Part shown: in pieces, positions 23,949 to 34,780 of the stretch | Position numbering within the stretch: the stretch's first letter is position 1 | Layout: every line of letters begins with the position of its first letter | From: Henckelia pumila | Lineage: Eukaryota; Streptophyta; Magnoliopsida; Lamiales; Gesneriaceae | Assembly: GCF_033568475.1 (NCBI RefSeq) | Contig: NC_133120.1 | Coordinates: forward strand, 98,541,180 to 98,605,179 | DNA: 64,000 bases | Direction of reading: 5' to 3' | The notes under the pieces: generated by a model | Told to the model about the DNA's origin: nothing | The model's input: only the letters and a program-made list of their open reading frames with translations | Database searches by the model: none | Made by a program: the position numbers and the translations under genes

Positions 23949-24264
23949 GGAAAAACTGAAATTTTTGTCTTTTATGTTTGTCGTTTTTCGATTTTGGTCC
24001 TCTATGTTTTTATATTTCAGTTTTAGTCCTGCATGTTTCGATTTTTGACAATTTCAGTCATTTTTATTCGAAAATGATTACGTGGCATTATACACGTCAG
24101 CTCCACATCAGCACTGTATTGGTGCCACATCAGCGCCAAATTAGAAAAAGGACTAAATTGCCAAAAAAAATAAAGATGCGGACTAATTAAAACTAAAATC
24201 TAAAAATATAGATAACTAAATTCGCAAAATGACAAAAATACAAAACTAAAAAAGTAATTTTCCC
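23949..24264. mobile_element. MULE-type foldback MITE with perfect 9-bp TSD
   Basis: 316 bp. Arms of about 115 bp are imperfect inverted repeats, from GGAAAAACTG at the left to AATTTTCCC at the right. The middle has two copies of a cac(a)tcagc motif around GCACTGTATTGGTGCC. Flanked by ttattaaaa at 23940-23948 and 24265-24273, a perfect 9-bp duplication, the length made by Mutator-like transposases. Confidence 0.8.
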
Positions 24265-24273
24265 TTATTAAAA

Positions 24274-25221
24274 TGATAAATAGTGTTTAGACGTTCGTGA
24301 CCACGTGATTGAAATCATTTTGATGAGAACACATACCCTCCTTTTTCTTTTTCTTTTTTTTTTTTCCAAAGCCGCCTTTTGTGATAGGATTAGACGGACT
24401 TCTACCTATTTATTATAAAAACACATACCGTTATGTCTTGAAATCATTTTGTAAAAGAAAAACAGTTACTTTTCAATTTGAATGAACCAATATTTTTAAG
24501 TTTGATCACGTCTTCGAAACAGTTACAAGTGGATTTATGCGACGATTGGCATGCATGTGAAGAAAATTCAAATCACTATACTTTTAGATATTATTTTATA
24601 CATGTATACTAAAGTATTTTCCTAACAAATTATAGAATCTTTTATTTTTTTAAAACAAAATTATAAAGGAAGAAAAACAAAATTATGAAGGAAGTATTTT
24701 CGACTCATTAATAATATTCATGATTCACACGATAATAAATGAAAAATACATCTCACTAGATATCACTTTGTCAAAGAGCTGCATTGAAATTTCACTCCTA
24801 AATTTGCATGAAACGAAACCAAGATCGCTCTGGGAAATAGTTTATCGTAATACCATTTTTCACATGAGTAACATTTATTTTATGTAAAAAAAAAAATATA
24901 GTAAATTTGTTTATAAAGATTTAAATGTTAATAAATTAATCTTCTGTTTGATAATTTTCATTTACTTTTAGTTTTAAATTTAATTAATGAAAAATATGTT
25001 ACGTTTGTTAATGTTGTTAGATAAATAAAATTGATTAATTAATTAAGTACATATTATATTTTCTGAGCATGTCTTAATATTAAATTTATTTTTATTCTTG
25101 AATATATTTTATGACATAATAAAAAGAGATTGATTAATTTTCATTTATGGGATTATCTGGTAAGCTTGAAGCTTATGTTATCGAGACAAAAAATCTTATG
25201 AGACCATCTCACGAGACAATT
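24274..25221. other. Intergenic, no gene seen
   Basis: AT-rich, short homopolymer runs, no frame of note and no RNA gene recognised. Confidence 0.45.
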
Positions 25222-25720
25222 CTATGTTATGACCATCTTCAACCTGATTCATAAAAATATGATGATATGATAAAAATTCTATCATATATTTATTTATATT
25301 TTAGAGATATATCATTATATTGCATGAATATACATAGATCTATTAGATTTATACAATAAAATTCTATATGAACTAGGACTCTCTTCCTATAAATAAGGGG
25401 TCTCTAACCCTTATTAGGGTATCTCGATACTCATTCCATAACGCCTCTCATATTTTTATTACGCATCTTATTTATGTATTTTACACGTCTTTTACATGTT
25501 TTCTATCCCTAGCAATTTTCTATTGAATCCTATACTGACTTGAGCGTCAGAGTGACTTCGCCTCCGGGAGAGCCATCTCACATGTTTTATTTGATATAAA
25601 TAAATATTTTAGGATCATTCGACTCGATTTATTAAAGAAATTGGTTCGTTTATTATCAGTTCGAGGTAAATTTATTTGATGTAAAATTTTTGAACGCATC
25701 AATTTGTGCCGTCTGTGGGA
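25222..25720 (+). repeat. Probable LTR and primer-site junction of an old retroelement
   Basis: A TATA box (TATAAATA, 25388-25395) is followed by a leader. The stretch ends GAACGCATCA at about 25701, then AATTTGTGCCGTCTGTGGGAA, very like the LTR/primer-site junction of many plant LTR elements (compare CTGGCGTCGTCCGTGGGA at 8004). The left border TGTTATGACC at 25222 is a guess. No gag frame follows and no second LTR is seen. Confidence 0.45.
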
Positions 25721-26317
25721 ACGAAATATAATCCCATGATTATCTACATGGTTGAATTAAGGAAGGAAAAAGTAATAAATTTTATCCAAGGTGAAAAGAA
25801 GATGTCGAGAAAAAAAAACCGAAAACAAATCCCATCATGAAACCCGCCGTCACCCAAACCACCAACCTAAAAGTCTCTTAGCACTGCCGCCGGTAGCCAC
25901 CGTCGGGCCAAGTCCGACCTACCACCGCGTAGCCAACTCATAGGCGCATCTCTCAGACCAAAAATCCCCATCAATCGTCACTTTTATCTTCAATATTTTG
26001 CCGAGGAAAGTCGTGTGTTGCTCAACCAAACCTGTTTTGGGTATTCAGTTCAATTGGCTTGATGCACGTAAAATTAGTGTGAGCTAACCATATTTGATCT
26101 TTCTTACACATTTTTCTTTAGTTCCACACCGGCCGCCGCCCTTTACACCGCCTGAGTTGCCGGGAATCTAAGTAAAACCACCACTGTTCTTGAACGCGAA
26201 ACACTAGCTTGAGTTTTTGAAAATTTGGCGTTTTTTTTCGATCTTGGAGGGGATTGGATTGTTGTCTTCTTTAAGGTCCAGTCACGTCGAAGAAACATTA
26301 TTCGATTATTATAAGTT
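25721..26317. other. Unassigned, possibly old retroelement interior
   Basis: GC-richer than its surroundings at 25840-25960 and 26120-26200 (ccgccgcc-type stretches). No frame over 60 codons survives. It follows the putative LTR junction and may be its degraded interior. Confidence 0.35.
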
Positions 26318-26626
26318 TGGTAAAATATTTTTTTGGTTCATTAACTAATTCATGTTTTGATTTTGGTTCATTAATTTTTAAAATTTTGGTTTTGAAAAAC
26401 TAACTTTTAATTTTCAGTGATTTTGATCCAACTGCACACGTGTCAACTAGACATTGGCACACGTCAGCATTTTCTGGGTAACGTGTGCCAATGTTTAACT
26501 TACACGTTTGCATTTGAGCCAAAATCACTGAAAATTAAAAGTTAATGTACAAAAACCAAATTTGAAAAAGTTAATGAATCAAAACCAAAATATGAACAAG
26601 TTAATGGACAAAAAAAATATTTTCTC
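26318..26626. repeat. Foldback MITE, about 310 bp
   Basis: Left arm from about 26318 (AAAATATTTTTTTGGTTCATT) pairs with the right arm ending near 26626. The arms are about 110 bp and imperfect. A nested inner inverted repeat is ACATTGGCACACGT against ACGTGTGCCAATGT. No clear target duplication. Confidence 0.65.
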
Positions 26627-26858
26627 ATAATTTTAGTGGCTTCTCGCTACAAAACTAAAAAAAAAATTATTCAATGAAAACCAAACCTAAACAAGTTACG
26701 GAACTAAAAACAATGTTATTCAATGAAAATCAAAATTTAAACAATTGTTTTTTTGACTTGTTACTTTCTCCATGACCATCACTTCGTAACTGAATACGTC
26801 TATAGCTTAACTGAAAACTGTCCACAGTTATTTATTTATAATATTTTGTTATTTTTAT

Positions 26859-27081
26859 TAGGGATGGTTTTTCGGTATACCTTACTACAAATATTTGTAT
26901 GAAAAAAATTCATACCGATGCCAATAGTAAAATTTCAAAACTTTGGTACAAAAAAAATCCATATTGATATCGTATAAATACCGAAAAAAAATTTGGTATA
27001 CCGAAAAAATGTCTTTATAACGAAAAAAATTCGGTACGGTATGCCAAAATTTCGGTATTTCGGTACAGTATGTCAGCCCTA
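26859..27081. mobile_element. hAT-type MITE rich in GGTATACC motifs
   Basis: 223 bp. Ends TAGGGATGG and, inverted, TAGGGCTGA. Flanks atttttat and atttttac match at 7 of 8 bases, the hAT duplication length. The interior carries many GGTATACCGAAA-like motifs shared with 30655-31100 and the region near 57553-57880. Confidence 0.7.
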
Positions 27082-27873
27082 ATTTTTACTAGTATATTTA
27101 AACAATTAATAGTTTCATCAAAATAATTTAAATTTAGAAAAAAAAATGTAATGGTTGGTGGTAATAAAATATTTGCATAGACGATGGATATTCGTTTCTC
27201 CGACAATACAGGAATGAAAGTTGAATATCACACGAGGACGAAGACGAGTACAATAAATCAGCATGAGTATGGAGGATATGAAATTTTACCCAAATTCGAC
27301 TGCATGTGAAATCCATGGTCATCCCTAGTATTATTTTCAATGGATCCGACCGGTTCACAAAAAATTGGGGGAAGCTGTGTTTAAGCGCAAATATCTTTCT
27401 TGTCAATTATATTCAAGATTCGCTAATCTCTAATTTTTTTGTCATTGATTATTTTATCGGTTTCGTATTTTGCAACATGGAAGGTGTGTAAGCACACTCG
27501 ATCGAATTGAGATCAACTCAACTTGACGCATCCACAAACGGTGTGGTTTTGGTTTCATTATAAAGTAATATTTTTAAATTGTAATTTGAGGAGTGATCTC
27601 AAATCACTCGTGAAATTTTAATTATTCAACAAGTTTTGCAACAAAAAAAAAAATGTAATCATAAAAAATGCTTAATTATAACCTTTAATATGATGCATTC
27701 GAGTTCCCAGAAATGCAGGAATGAAGCAACAATCAAAGTGGCACTCCATTGTTACCATAGTTCTCCAGCAGAAACAAATAACAGACAGAACACAATCATC
27801 CCTTACATTTAGTAGTTCAAGTCTTTGAAGATTGCATCACCTACAGGTTTCTGCCAGTATTGGTAAGCCGACA

Positions 27874-29274
27874 CTATACATTGCTTTGTTTGTAAAACTT
27901 CGTATCAAGCACTTGCTTTCCACACATCGCACATACTCCTGTATTGCAAACAATAAATAAGTATCTCATACATGCTTTCGAAACAACATCTCCGGGAAAC
28001 ATAATTCGACTTACCTTTGCTGTAAGCACAGGTATGGCAATATTTGCCCTCTTGATGTACTTGCTGCTTACATATCATACACTTGGTTTGTCCATAAGGT
28101 GCCCATCTGCCATAGAACCAGTTTGCTAATAATTTAGAGCCGGGGGAGACCCATTGGAGTATATGAACACCTCCATGCATAAAAGAGATTCAATTTTCAC
28201 TCGTGATTTTCAAAGAAAAACATAGGTTCAACGACGTACAGAAAATAGACTGAATCACTTCATGGTATCGTTTGGAGAGTGCAAGCAGCTAGAATTGTAA
28301 GAGTGTATAACTCAGCAGCGCAAGCATTCACGCATAGGAGGCACAGAATTGATCAAATCTCACAGAAACCACATATTTTCACAGTGAAAGCCAACTGGTA
28401 CATCGTAGATTTTGTAGGAGGAGAACCGACAAAGAACACAACTTTCTTCGGTCAATTTTGAAGAAGGTGAAGGATGTGCTAGAAGAAGTAGAATAATGAC
28501 AGACAAATCTTAACAAATAACATCTATTGCATCTCGTTTTCACAATGTAAAACCATTGGCGATTTTCAAGAAGATAAGCCTTGAGATTGATCCACATTTA
28601 TCACCAACAAAAAAGTACAGTAAGAATTTATCAGCCAATGCTTATCCATCTACAAATTTCCTAGAATAAATACGAAACACTCGCGAACCAAAAGCAATGA
28701 AAGAAAATCTATCAGAAATTCAACACACAGAATTCAAACTGATGTGAGATTTGCTACGTTTTAAGAACCATCAAACTTTTTAAAGATATACATGAACTGC
28801 TAAGATTTTCCAATTTCAGAGGCAAATTGGCCTCACTCACCATACCCGATTGATCAATCGAAACTAAGACCCCTAGCTCACACACGCACCACGGCAACTA
28901 CAATTATTAAATTCCTTAGTTTACTAAATTCAGATACAAAAACCATAGCACGTTAAAATTAACAAGGAAAATCAGCAAGAAGTACCCAAGAAAAGAGAAT
29001 GGAACCTGTTTTTCTTGGAGAGCAGCTTGTTCTCGTTGATCTTACGGCCAGAACCTTCAGTGGTGTTCCGTGCCCCTTCTTTCCACTTGTCGGGCACTAT
29101 TACCTTCGAAAGCTTCTTCTCACCTGCACGAATACGGGCAAACACAATCAACGATCACAAATCCCCAACCTAAAAAAAAACCCTAATTGATTAATCCACA
29201 AATTATTCTAAGAAAAATATGTAATTGGGCCGATACCATAAAAGCAAAAAAAGCTTACACTTTTCGCAAACCAT
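27874..29274 (-). CDS. CRIPT: CRIPT homologue (cysteine-rich PDZ-binding protein), 4 exons
   Basis: Exons on the minus strand: 29259-29274, 29006-29123, 28015-28106 and 27874-27938, all with GT-AG introns and a continuous frame of 96 residues. The protein starts MVCEKCEKKL and has four CxxC pairs (C3/C6, C54/C57, C68/C71, C78/C81) expected to bind zinc. It contains the conserved KINENKLLSKKNRW and HTCAYSKGVCAMCGKQVLD, and ends KQSNV, a C-terminal PDZ-ligand-like tail. Length matches the family (about 100). In animals CRIPT binds the PDZ domain of PSD-95 and has been linked to the minor spliceosome; its plant role is not established here. The first coding exon is only 16 nt. Intron 2 is about 0.9 kb. 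The gene looks intact. Confidence 0.95.
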
Positions 29275-29427
29275 TATGCCTTCCGATGGACGATAGAGGT
29301 GAATTCGACGCTCTGAGTAGATTCAGAATGACTTGTTTATTTCTTTGAAAATGTATAGGAATTACTTTTATTGAGACCCCACGTACAAGGATAACGAGCA
29401 AAATAATCTGATTTTTGTTCTTATTAT

Positions 29428-29803
29428 GCACGGTTTGGTAGCCATTATTATTAATGTATGTATAACTTATCTCATCTAATCTCGTGTTCTTCTTGACATA
29501 TTATTTATTTATTTATTAATTATTAATTTTACATCAATTATTTATCTTACATCAATCAAATCATTTAATTTAAATTACTATTTTACCCTTTATAAATAAT
29601 ATCATTTTATATTTTATATATTTTTAAAATGATAAAATAGTAATTTAATTTTTTAATATAATATTTAATCAATCAAATCAAATATACTATAATCAATTAA
29701 TCAAATCCAATACTATAATAACTATCATTTCTTATTTATTTTTTATTACAATACATTACTTATCCATATATTATTTATCTCTTCACTCAAACCAAACGAT
29801 ACC
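29428..29803. mobile_element. AT-rich MITE-like repeat, second copy of a family
   Basis: Ends with inverted GTTTGGTA / ACCAAAC motifs (ACGGTTTGGTAGCC left, CAAACGATACC right). The interior at 29515-29640 resembles 23775-23930. No coding. A (TA)n run follows at about 29808-29838. Target duplication not resolved. Confidence 0.45.
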
Positions 29804-29804
29804 T

Positions 29805-29838
<34 letters not shown>

Positions 29839-29839
<1 letters not shown>

Positions 29840-30654
29840 CACCTTACTATATATATTTCCGTTCGTTATCAATTTGATTTTTTTAAAAAAATAAAAATTG
29901 ATTTGATACTATCACACAAGTTAATTTTGGTGAGATGGACACTTATTTGAATTAATCATAAAAATATTATTTTTATTATAAATATGAACAAAATTGATAT
30001 GTCTCACACATATATCTGTGAGCTATCCCTGTGCAGCAGACTATGTTCATCTTTTTCCAATCATGGTGTAATTATATAATTAAAATAATTATTTAAAGGG
30101 TAAACATGTGATAATTTATTATTTTAAAATTAATTTTTTTTTTTAGTTTTCTATAGTTGAAAGAAATCTATGGTAGTTATAAGATAATGTACAAATTTAT
30201 TAAAATAACAAAGTTCATATTAAACCAAAGTGAACTCGATGGGTCCAATCCGAATTAGATTGTTGGACCTGCCATAATTTATATAAATTTAAATCAATTA
30301 AATAAAAAGTGTAACTTTTTTAAAAATAACAAAAATTATTAAATTAAATTTTTAATTTTATATTAATAATATAAAGACAACAAAATATTCTCACAACTTA
30401 AAATTTATTATCTTATATTTAATTAATAATTATTAACAAAAAAAATTAAAAATAATGTATTTTTATATTAAAAATATTACAATAAAATAAATTCATTTCA
30501 ATTCAAAAATATTATAAACTCAAATTATAGGTAATTATTAATTTTTAATATAAAAATATAATTATATATTATTTAGTTTACATATATATTTTATATTTTT
30601 TTTACGGGACAGGTCTGGGATTGGTTTAGCCAAAACCAAGACCCGTCCCTTATC
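29839..30654. other. Intergenic, very AT-rich
   Basis: No frame or RNA gene. At 30604-30650 the complementary motifs GGGACAGGTCTGGG and AAGACCCGTCCC suggest the end of a further GC-ended element. Its other end may be near 31178-31205 (CCCGACCCATTGTCATCTCTA), so the next feature would be nested in it. Confidence 0.4.
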
Positions 30655-31100
30655 TAGGAATGACATACCGTACCGTAAAGAAAATTGCATACCGTATATT
30701 GTATCGAAAATTATGGTATAAAAAATGTATATCGATACCGTACCAAAAATTTCGGTATACCAAAAATCGGTATACCGAAATTTTCGATACTTAATAGCAT
30801 ATCGATTATATCGAAATTTTACGGTATACCGATATACCGTTTTATACCGAAAAAAATTATTATATTTTTTAAAAAAATTAAATTTATTGTTTATAAATAT
30901 TATATATTTTTATTTTTTAAAAATAATTTTCGGTATTTCGGTATACCGTTATATACCGAAATTTTGAAATGTCATACCGTTACCGTACCGAAAAATTCGG
31001 CATCGATACAGTACCGTATACCGAAAATTCGGTAAATTCGGTATTTTTTCGGTACGATATCTTCGGTATTTCGACATTTCGATATTTTTTCCCATCTCTA
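30655..31100. mobile_element. hAT-type MITE, GGTATACC family, nested
   Basis: 446 bp. Ends TAGGAATGACATACCG and, inverted, TAGAGATGGGAAAA. Flanks cccttatc (30647-30654) and cctttatc (31101-31108) match at 7 of 8 bases. Packed with CGGTATACCG-like palindromes. Frames rich in Tyr-Arg-Ile are products of this repeat. Confidence 0.72.
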
Positions 31101-31337
31101 CCTTTATCCTCTTGGGAACCCGCTAATCCGGATCTAAAACCGTCTCAACGGGACGAATTTAGTACGAGATCGGGCTTAGACCCGACCCATTGTCATCTCT
31201 ATTTATTAAAGTTCATATTGAACCCAAGTTTATCCTACATATATATATTGTATCTTTTAATTATTATTAATAATAATTACCTCTCCGGGATTCTCAAAAG
31301 AAAATAAAAATTACATCAATGGATCGGACCTGATGAG

Positions 31338-32656
31338 GGGTTTTTTTCAAATTTAATTTTTTTAAAAAATTAAATTGCAAAATTAATGTAAAATGTGGAG
31401 GATTGCAACTTTTTCTTTTTTTAAAATTTTTTTAAAATTAATTATATAATTAATTTTTTAAGGGAATTATATAATTAATTTTATGTATTAATAATAGTGA
31501 AGTATGGTAATTTGTTTATCTAAAAAAATATGGTAATTTGTTTATCAGCATATCAAATTTTTTATTTTATGTTGCCAATTTGGGTTTTTTTTTAATTTTA
31601 ATTTTTTAAAATCTAATTTCAAAATTAATATAAAAGACGAAGGATTTTAAAAATACTACAATCCTCTGTCATTAAAAGCGAGTTTTTTATATCTTGTGTT
31701 TTTAATTAATTATATAATTAATAAATTTTTATAACAGTCTTATTTATGTATTAATAATATGGTAATTTTGTTTATCAATATGTCAAAAATACAAGTTCGA
31801 ATTAACTGTCTATTTATGAAGCCTAAGTACCTTCACAAATCAAACGAATAATAAATAAATCAACAATGTGTTAACCAAATTTATATTTAAAAATACAATT
31901 TATATTAAAAATACATGATATAAAATAGATGTAATCAAAATATGTTTATTTAAGTAACCAAATATTTTTATAAATTGATCAGAAATAAATTAATTTTATC
32001 AATTTAATTTTTTAATTTATAAATACTTTATTTTTGTCTTCTTAATAATTTTTTGTAATTAATTATTAAAATTTCAACATAAATTAAAATTCTGACATGT
32101 TGATAAACAAAATTACCATATTATTAATACATAAATAAGAATGTTATAAAAATTTATTAATTATATAATTAATTAAAAACACAAGATATAAAAAAACTCG
32201 CTTTTAATGACAGAGGATTGTTGTATTTTTTAAATCCTTCGTCTTTTACATTAATTTTGAAATTAAATTTTAAAAAATTAAAATTTAAAAAAAACCCAAA
32301 TTGGCAACATAAAATAAAAAATTTGATATGCTGATAAACAAATTACCATATTTTTTTGAGATAAACAAATTACCATATTATTAATACATAAAATTAATTA
32401 TATAATTCACTTAAACATTAATTATATAATTAATTTTAAAAAATTTAAAAAGAAAAAGAAAAAATTGGTATGGGGACTTGCATGTCGCAAGTCCCCATAA
32501 GTGCTGACAGCGGACACAGCGTCCGCTGTCAGCACAAGCGGAAAATGCAGCGTCCGCTGTTCATAGTGGAGGATTGCAGTATTTATGCAATCCTCCACAT
32601 TTTACATTAATTTTGTAATTTAATTTTTTAAAAAATTTAAATTTGAAAAAAACTCA
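31338..32656. mobile_element. Asymmetric MULE-like foldback element, 9-bp TSD
   Basis: About 1.32 kb. The left arm (31338 to about 31790) and right arm (about 32095 to 32656) are near-perfect inverted copies over several hundred bases. Matching features include CCAATTTGGGTTTTTT, the twice-written ATGGTAATTTGTTTATC and AATCCTCTGTCATTAAAAGCGAG. A loop of roughly 300 bp lies between. The right arm alone carries an extra block of about 150 bp with three hairpins (32469-32598). Flanks cctgatgag at 31329-31337 and 32657-32665 are identical 9-mers. No transposase. The transcript would be a very long hairpin. Confidence 0.85.
32469..32598. repeat. Three consecutive perfect hairpins
   Basis: Hairpin A has 13-bp arms 32469-32481 and 32487-32499 (TATGGGGACTTGC), loop 5. 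Hairpin B has 15-bp arms 32501-32515 and 32521-32535 (GTGCTGACAGCGGAC), loop 5. Hairpin C has 13-bp arms 32566-32578 and 32586-32598 (GTGGAGGATTGCA), loop 7. All arms are perfect although the surrounding element arms have drifted. Between B and C, GCGTCCGCTGT repeats part of B. Confidence 0.93.
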
Positions 32657-32786
32657 CCTGATGAGGCTTCTGCCTCAGTCGGGATATAAAGGGCCCACAA
32701 ATTATATAGGTTACTAGTTATATAAAGTGGTCCAAATTCTTGGCCCAGTAATATAAACAACCCATTTAGAAATCTTAAAAGTTATA

Positions 32787-33044
32787 CTCTCTCCGTCCCA
32801 TACATATTGTCCTTTTTGAATTTTCACACAGATTAAGAAAAATGTATTGGAAAAACAAATTTTATATAAACTTTCTATTTTATCTCTATTCAATATATTA
32901 AAAAATAATTGCACAATTTTCAAGATGTAATTAATAGGGATATAAGTAAAGAAGTATAAAAAATATTACTAAATATGATATATGACTATATATTTGGGAC
33001 AAACAAAAAAAGAAAAGTGAACAATATAATTGGGACGGAGGGAG
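32787..33044. mobile_element. Stowaway MITE, copy 1
   Basis: 258 bp with ends CTCTCTCCGTCCCA and, inverted, CTCCCTCCGTCCCA, flanked by TA at 32785-32786 and 33045-33046. These are the Tc1/mariner (Stowaway) end sequence and target. It is the same family as 53120-53379 in inverse orientation: its minus strand and the other's plus strand share a frame starting MKIVQ.FFN.LNRDKI. Confidence 0.92.
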
Positions 33045-33046
33045 TA

Positions 33047-34079
33047 TTTCTGATTTGAAAATTGAAATATCGTAAATCACGCAAGGAATGGAATGTTTCA
33101 AGGATGTTGGTTCATTTTCAGTCCTATAACTTGTATAGTGTTTTCATTTTGATCATTTAACTTATATTTTATTTCATTTTTTATCATTTTATGACCGATA
33201 AAAAATGATCAAAAATGAAAGTAACTATAAGTTAAAAGACCAAAAATGAAAACAATGCAAATTACATGATTAAAGTCTAAAGATGAAAATTCACCATCAG
33301 ATGACCTAATATGAAAAAAAAAATTATGCAAGTTACAGGATTTAAAATGCAAATTCACCGTTAGGAACAAAATTAAAAAAAATTGCAAATAACAAGATAA
33401 AAAAATGCAATTCTACCAGTTTTATTTTGAATTGAATAAATTAATATATTATATCATTATAATGTTTATTTTATATGAGTTCATTTATCCCTGGCATACA
33501 GAAAAGTGTTAAATTCTCGTGTAAACTTTCTTTACATATATAGAATTTACAGATAAGAATATTTTGTAGAAAATAGTTTAATTAATTTCAATGATTTATA
33601 TAAATATATTCCATGACAATTTAAATTAATATACAAATTATTTGAGATCGAAATGATATAATCATTAATGTGTTTTTGCTATTATGCAAAATGATGATTA
33701 TTTGGAACTACAAATTGTTGAAATTTTCAATAACAATGATATGTGACAATATGAGCAAATTTTAACAAATATCTAAAAATATTTCAAGCGGATTATGAAA
33801 AAATATTTGCACTTGTCATGAATGCACATTTTGACTGTGATATATATATATAGAGAGAGAGAGACATCCTCGAAGAATTTGATGCTCAAAATATTATTTT
33901 TGCCAACTTGAAGAAGAATAAAATATATTTGGTCTTAAAGTACCATATGGTAAAATCATCATCTGAATCAATTTTGGCAAACAATCACACAAGATTAAAA
34001 TATTAAAAGTTAATAATTTCAAGTGATGCATGCAGAGGGGGATCAATCAAAGTTGTACTCTTTTCTCTTGTTTATGATT
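33047..34079. other. Intergenic with foldback-like repeat
   Basis: 33105-33420 contains inverted and direct copies of short A/T motifs (cattttgatcatttaactta against taagttaaaagaccaaaaatg), probably a decayed foldback MITE. The rest is AT-rich without coding. Confidence 0.4.
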
Positions 34080-34410
34080 TTTCTCACATGATTTTTCATA
34101 ACAAAGTTTTTAATGAGACAATTAACAAGTATCGCGAGATGTCGTACTCTTTTTCCTTCATTAGGATTTTGTCTCATTGGGTTTTTCCCGATAAGGTTTT
34201 AACGAGGCGTGTTTATCGTCGGGAATACATCCAAAGAAAGTATATGTTGTTGTATTTTTTTTTCTTCGTTCAGATTTTTCCTACGAAATTTTACTGTCAA
34301 AGTTTAATGAGGCAGCACTCGAGTCTTGATGAAGTTCCCAAACATACATCTTGCCAAATGGAGATTTTGAAGAATCGATTGCTTGTGCAAATAATTATCT
34401 AAGGGTGTAG
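34080..34410 (+). mobile_element. 3' internal remnant of a copia element
   Basis: Repeated phrases of the type TTTTTCCTTCATTAGGATTTTG, CATTGGGTTTTTCCCGATAAGG and TTTTAACGAGGC are the recognisable non-coding tail between pol and the 3' LTR of many plant copia elements. It runs directly into the LTR at 34411. All pol sequence is missing. Confidence 0.7.
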
Positions 34411-34630
34411 TGTTATAAATATATTATTATTGTAGATGATTATCTTATTAAAGATATGTGATCAAGATAAATATGTAAAAATAATATTTGTAAAGATTTG
34501 TATCTTGTAATATTTCCTTATCAATATGGGTGATTGAGTTCAATAAAATTTGCACCTGAGTCATATGAATTCTCTTTTCTATCATAAATTTTCTCTACTC
34601 ATCTCTCTATTTCTATTATGATTTATAACA
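34411..34630 (+). repeat. LTR of truncated copia element
   Basis: 220 bp, TGTTATAAATATATT to GATTTATAACA. It is partly self-complementary at its ends and preceded by a short purine stretch (AAGGGTGTAG). The 5' part of the element is absent, so the insertion was truncated or recombined. Confidence 0.68.
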
Positions 34631-34780
34631 GTTTCATCGTATTATTCTTCTAGATTTTAAACCATTTTTCAAAATTATATTAATTGGTTTATTTGTTTTC
34701 AGTTTTCTAAATATTCATAATTTTCTTCTAACGATATATTGATAAATTATTGATTTAATAATATGGTTCAAGTTAGGATT

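Noticed and set aside
30685..31307. Tyr/Arg/Ile-rich frames of 80-116 residues
   Set aside because: Translation of GGTATACCGAAA repeats in an hAT MITE.
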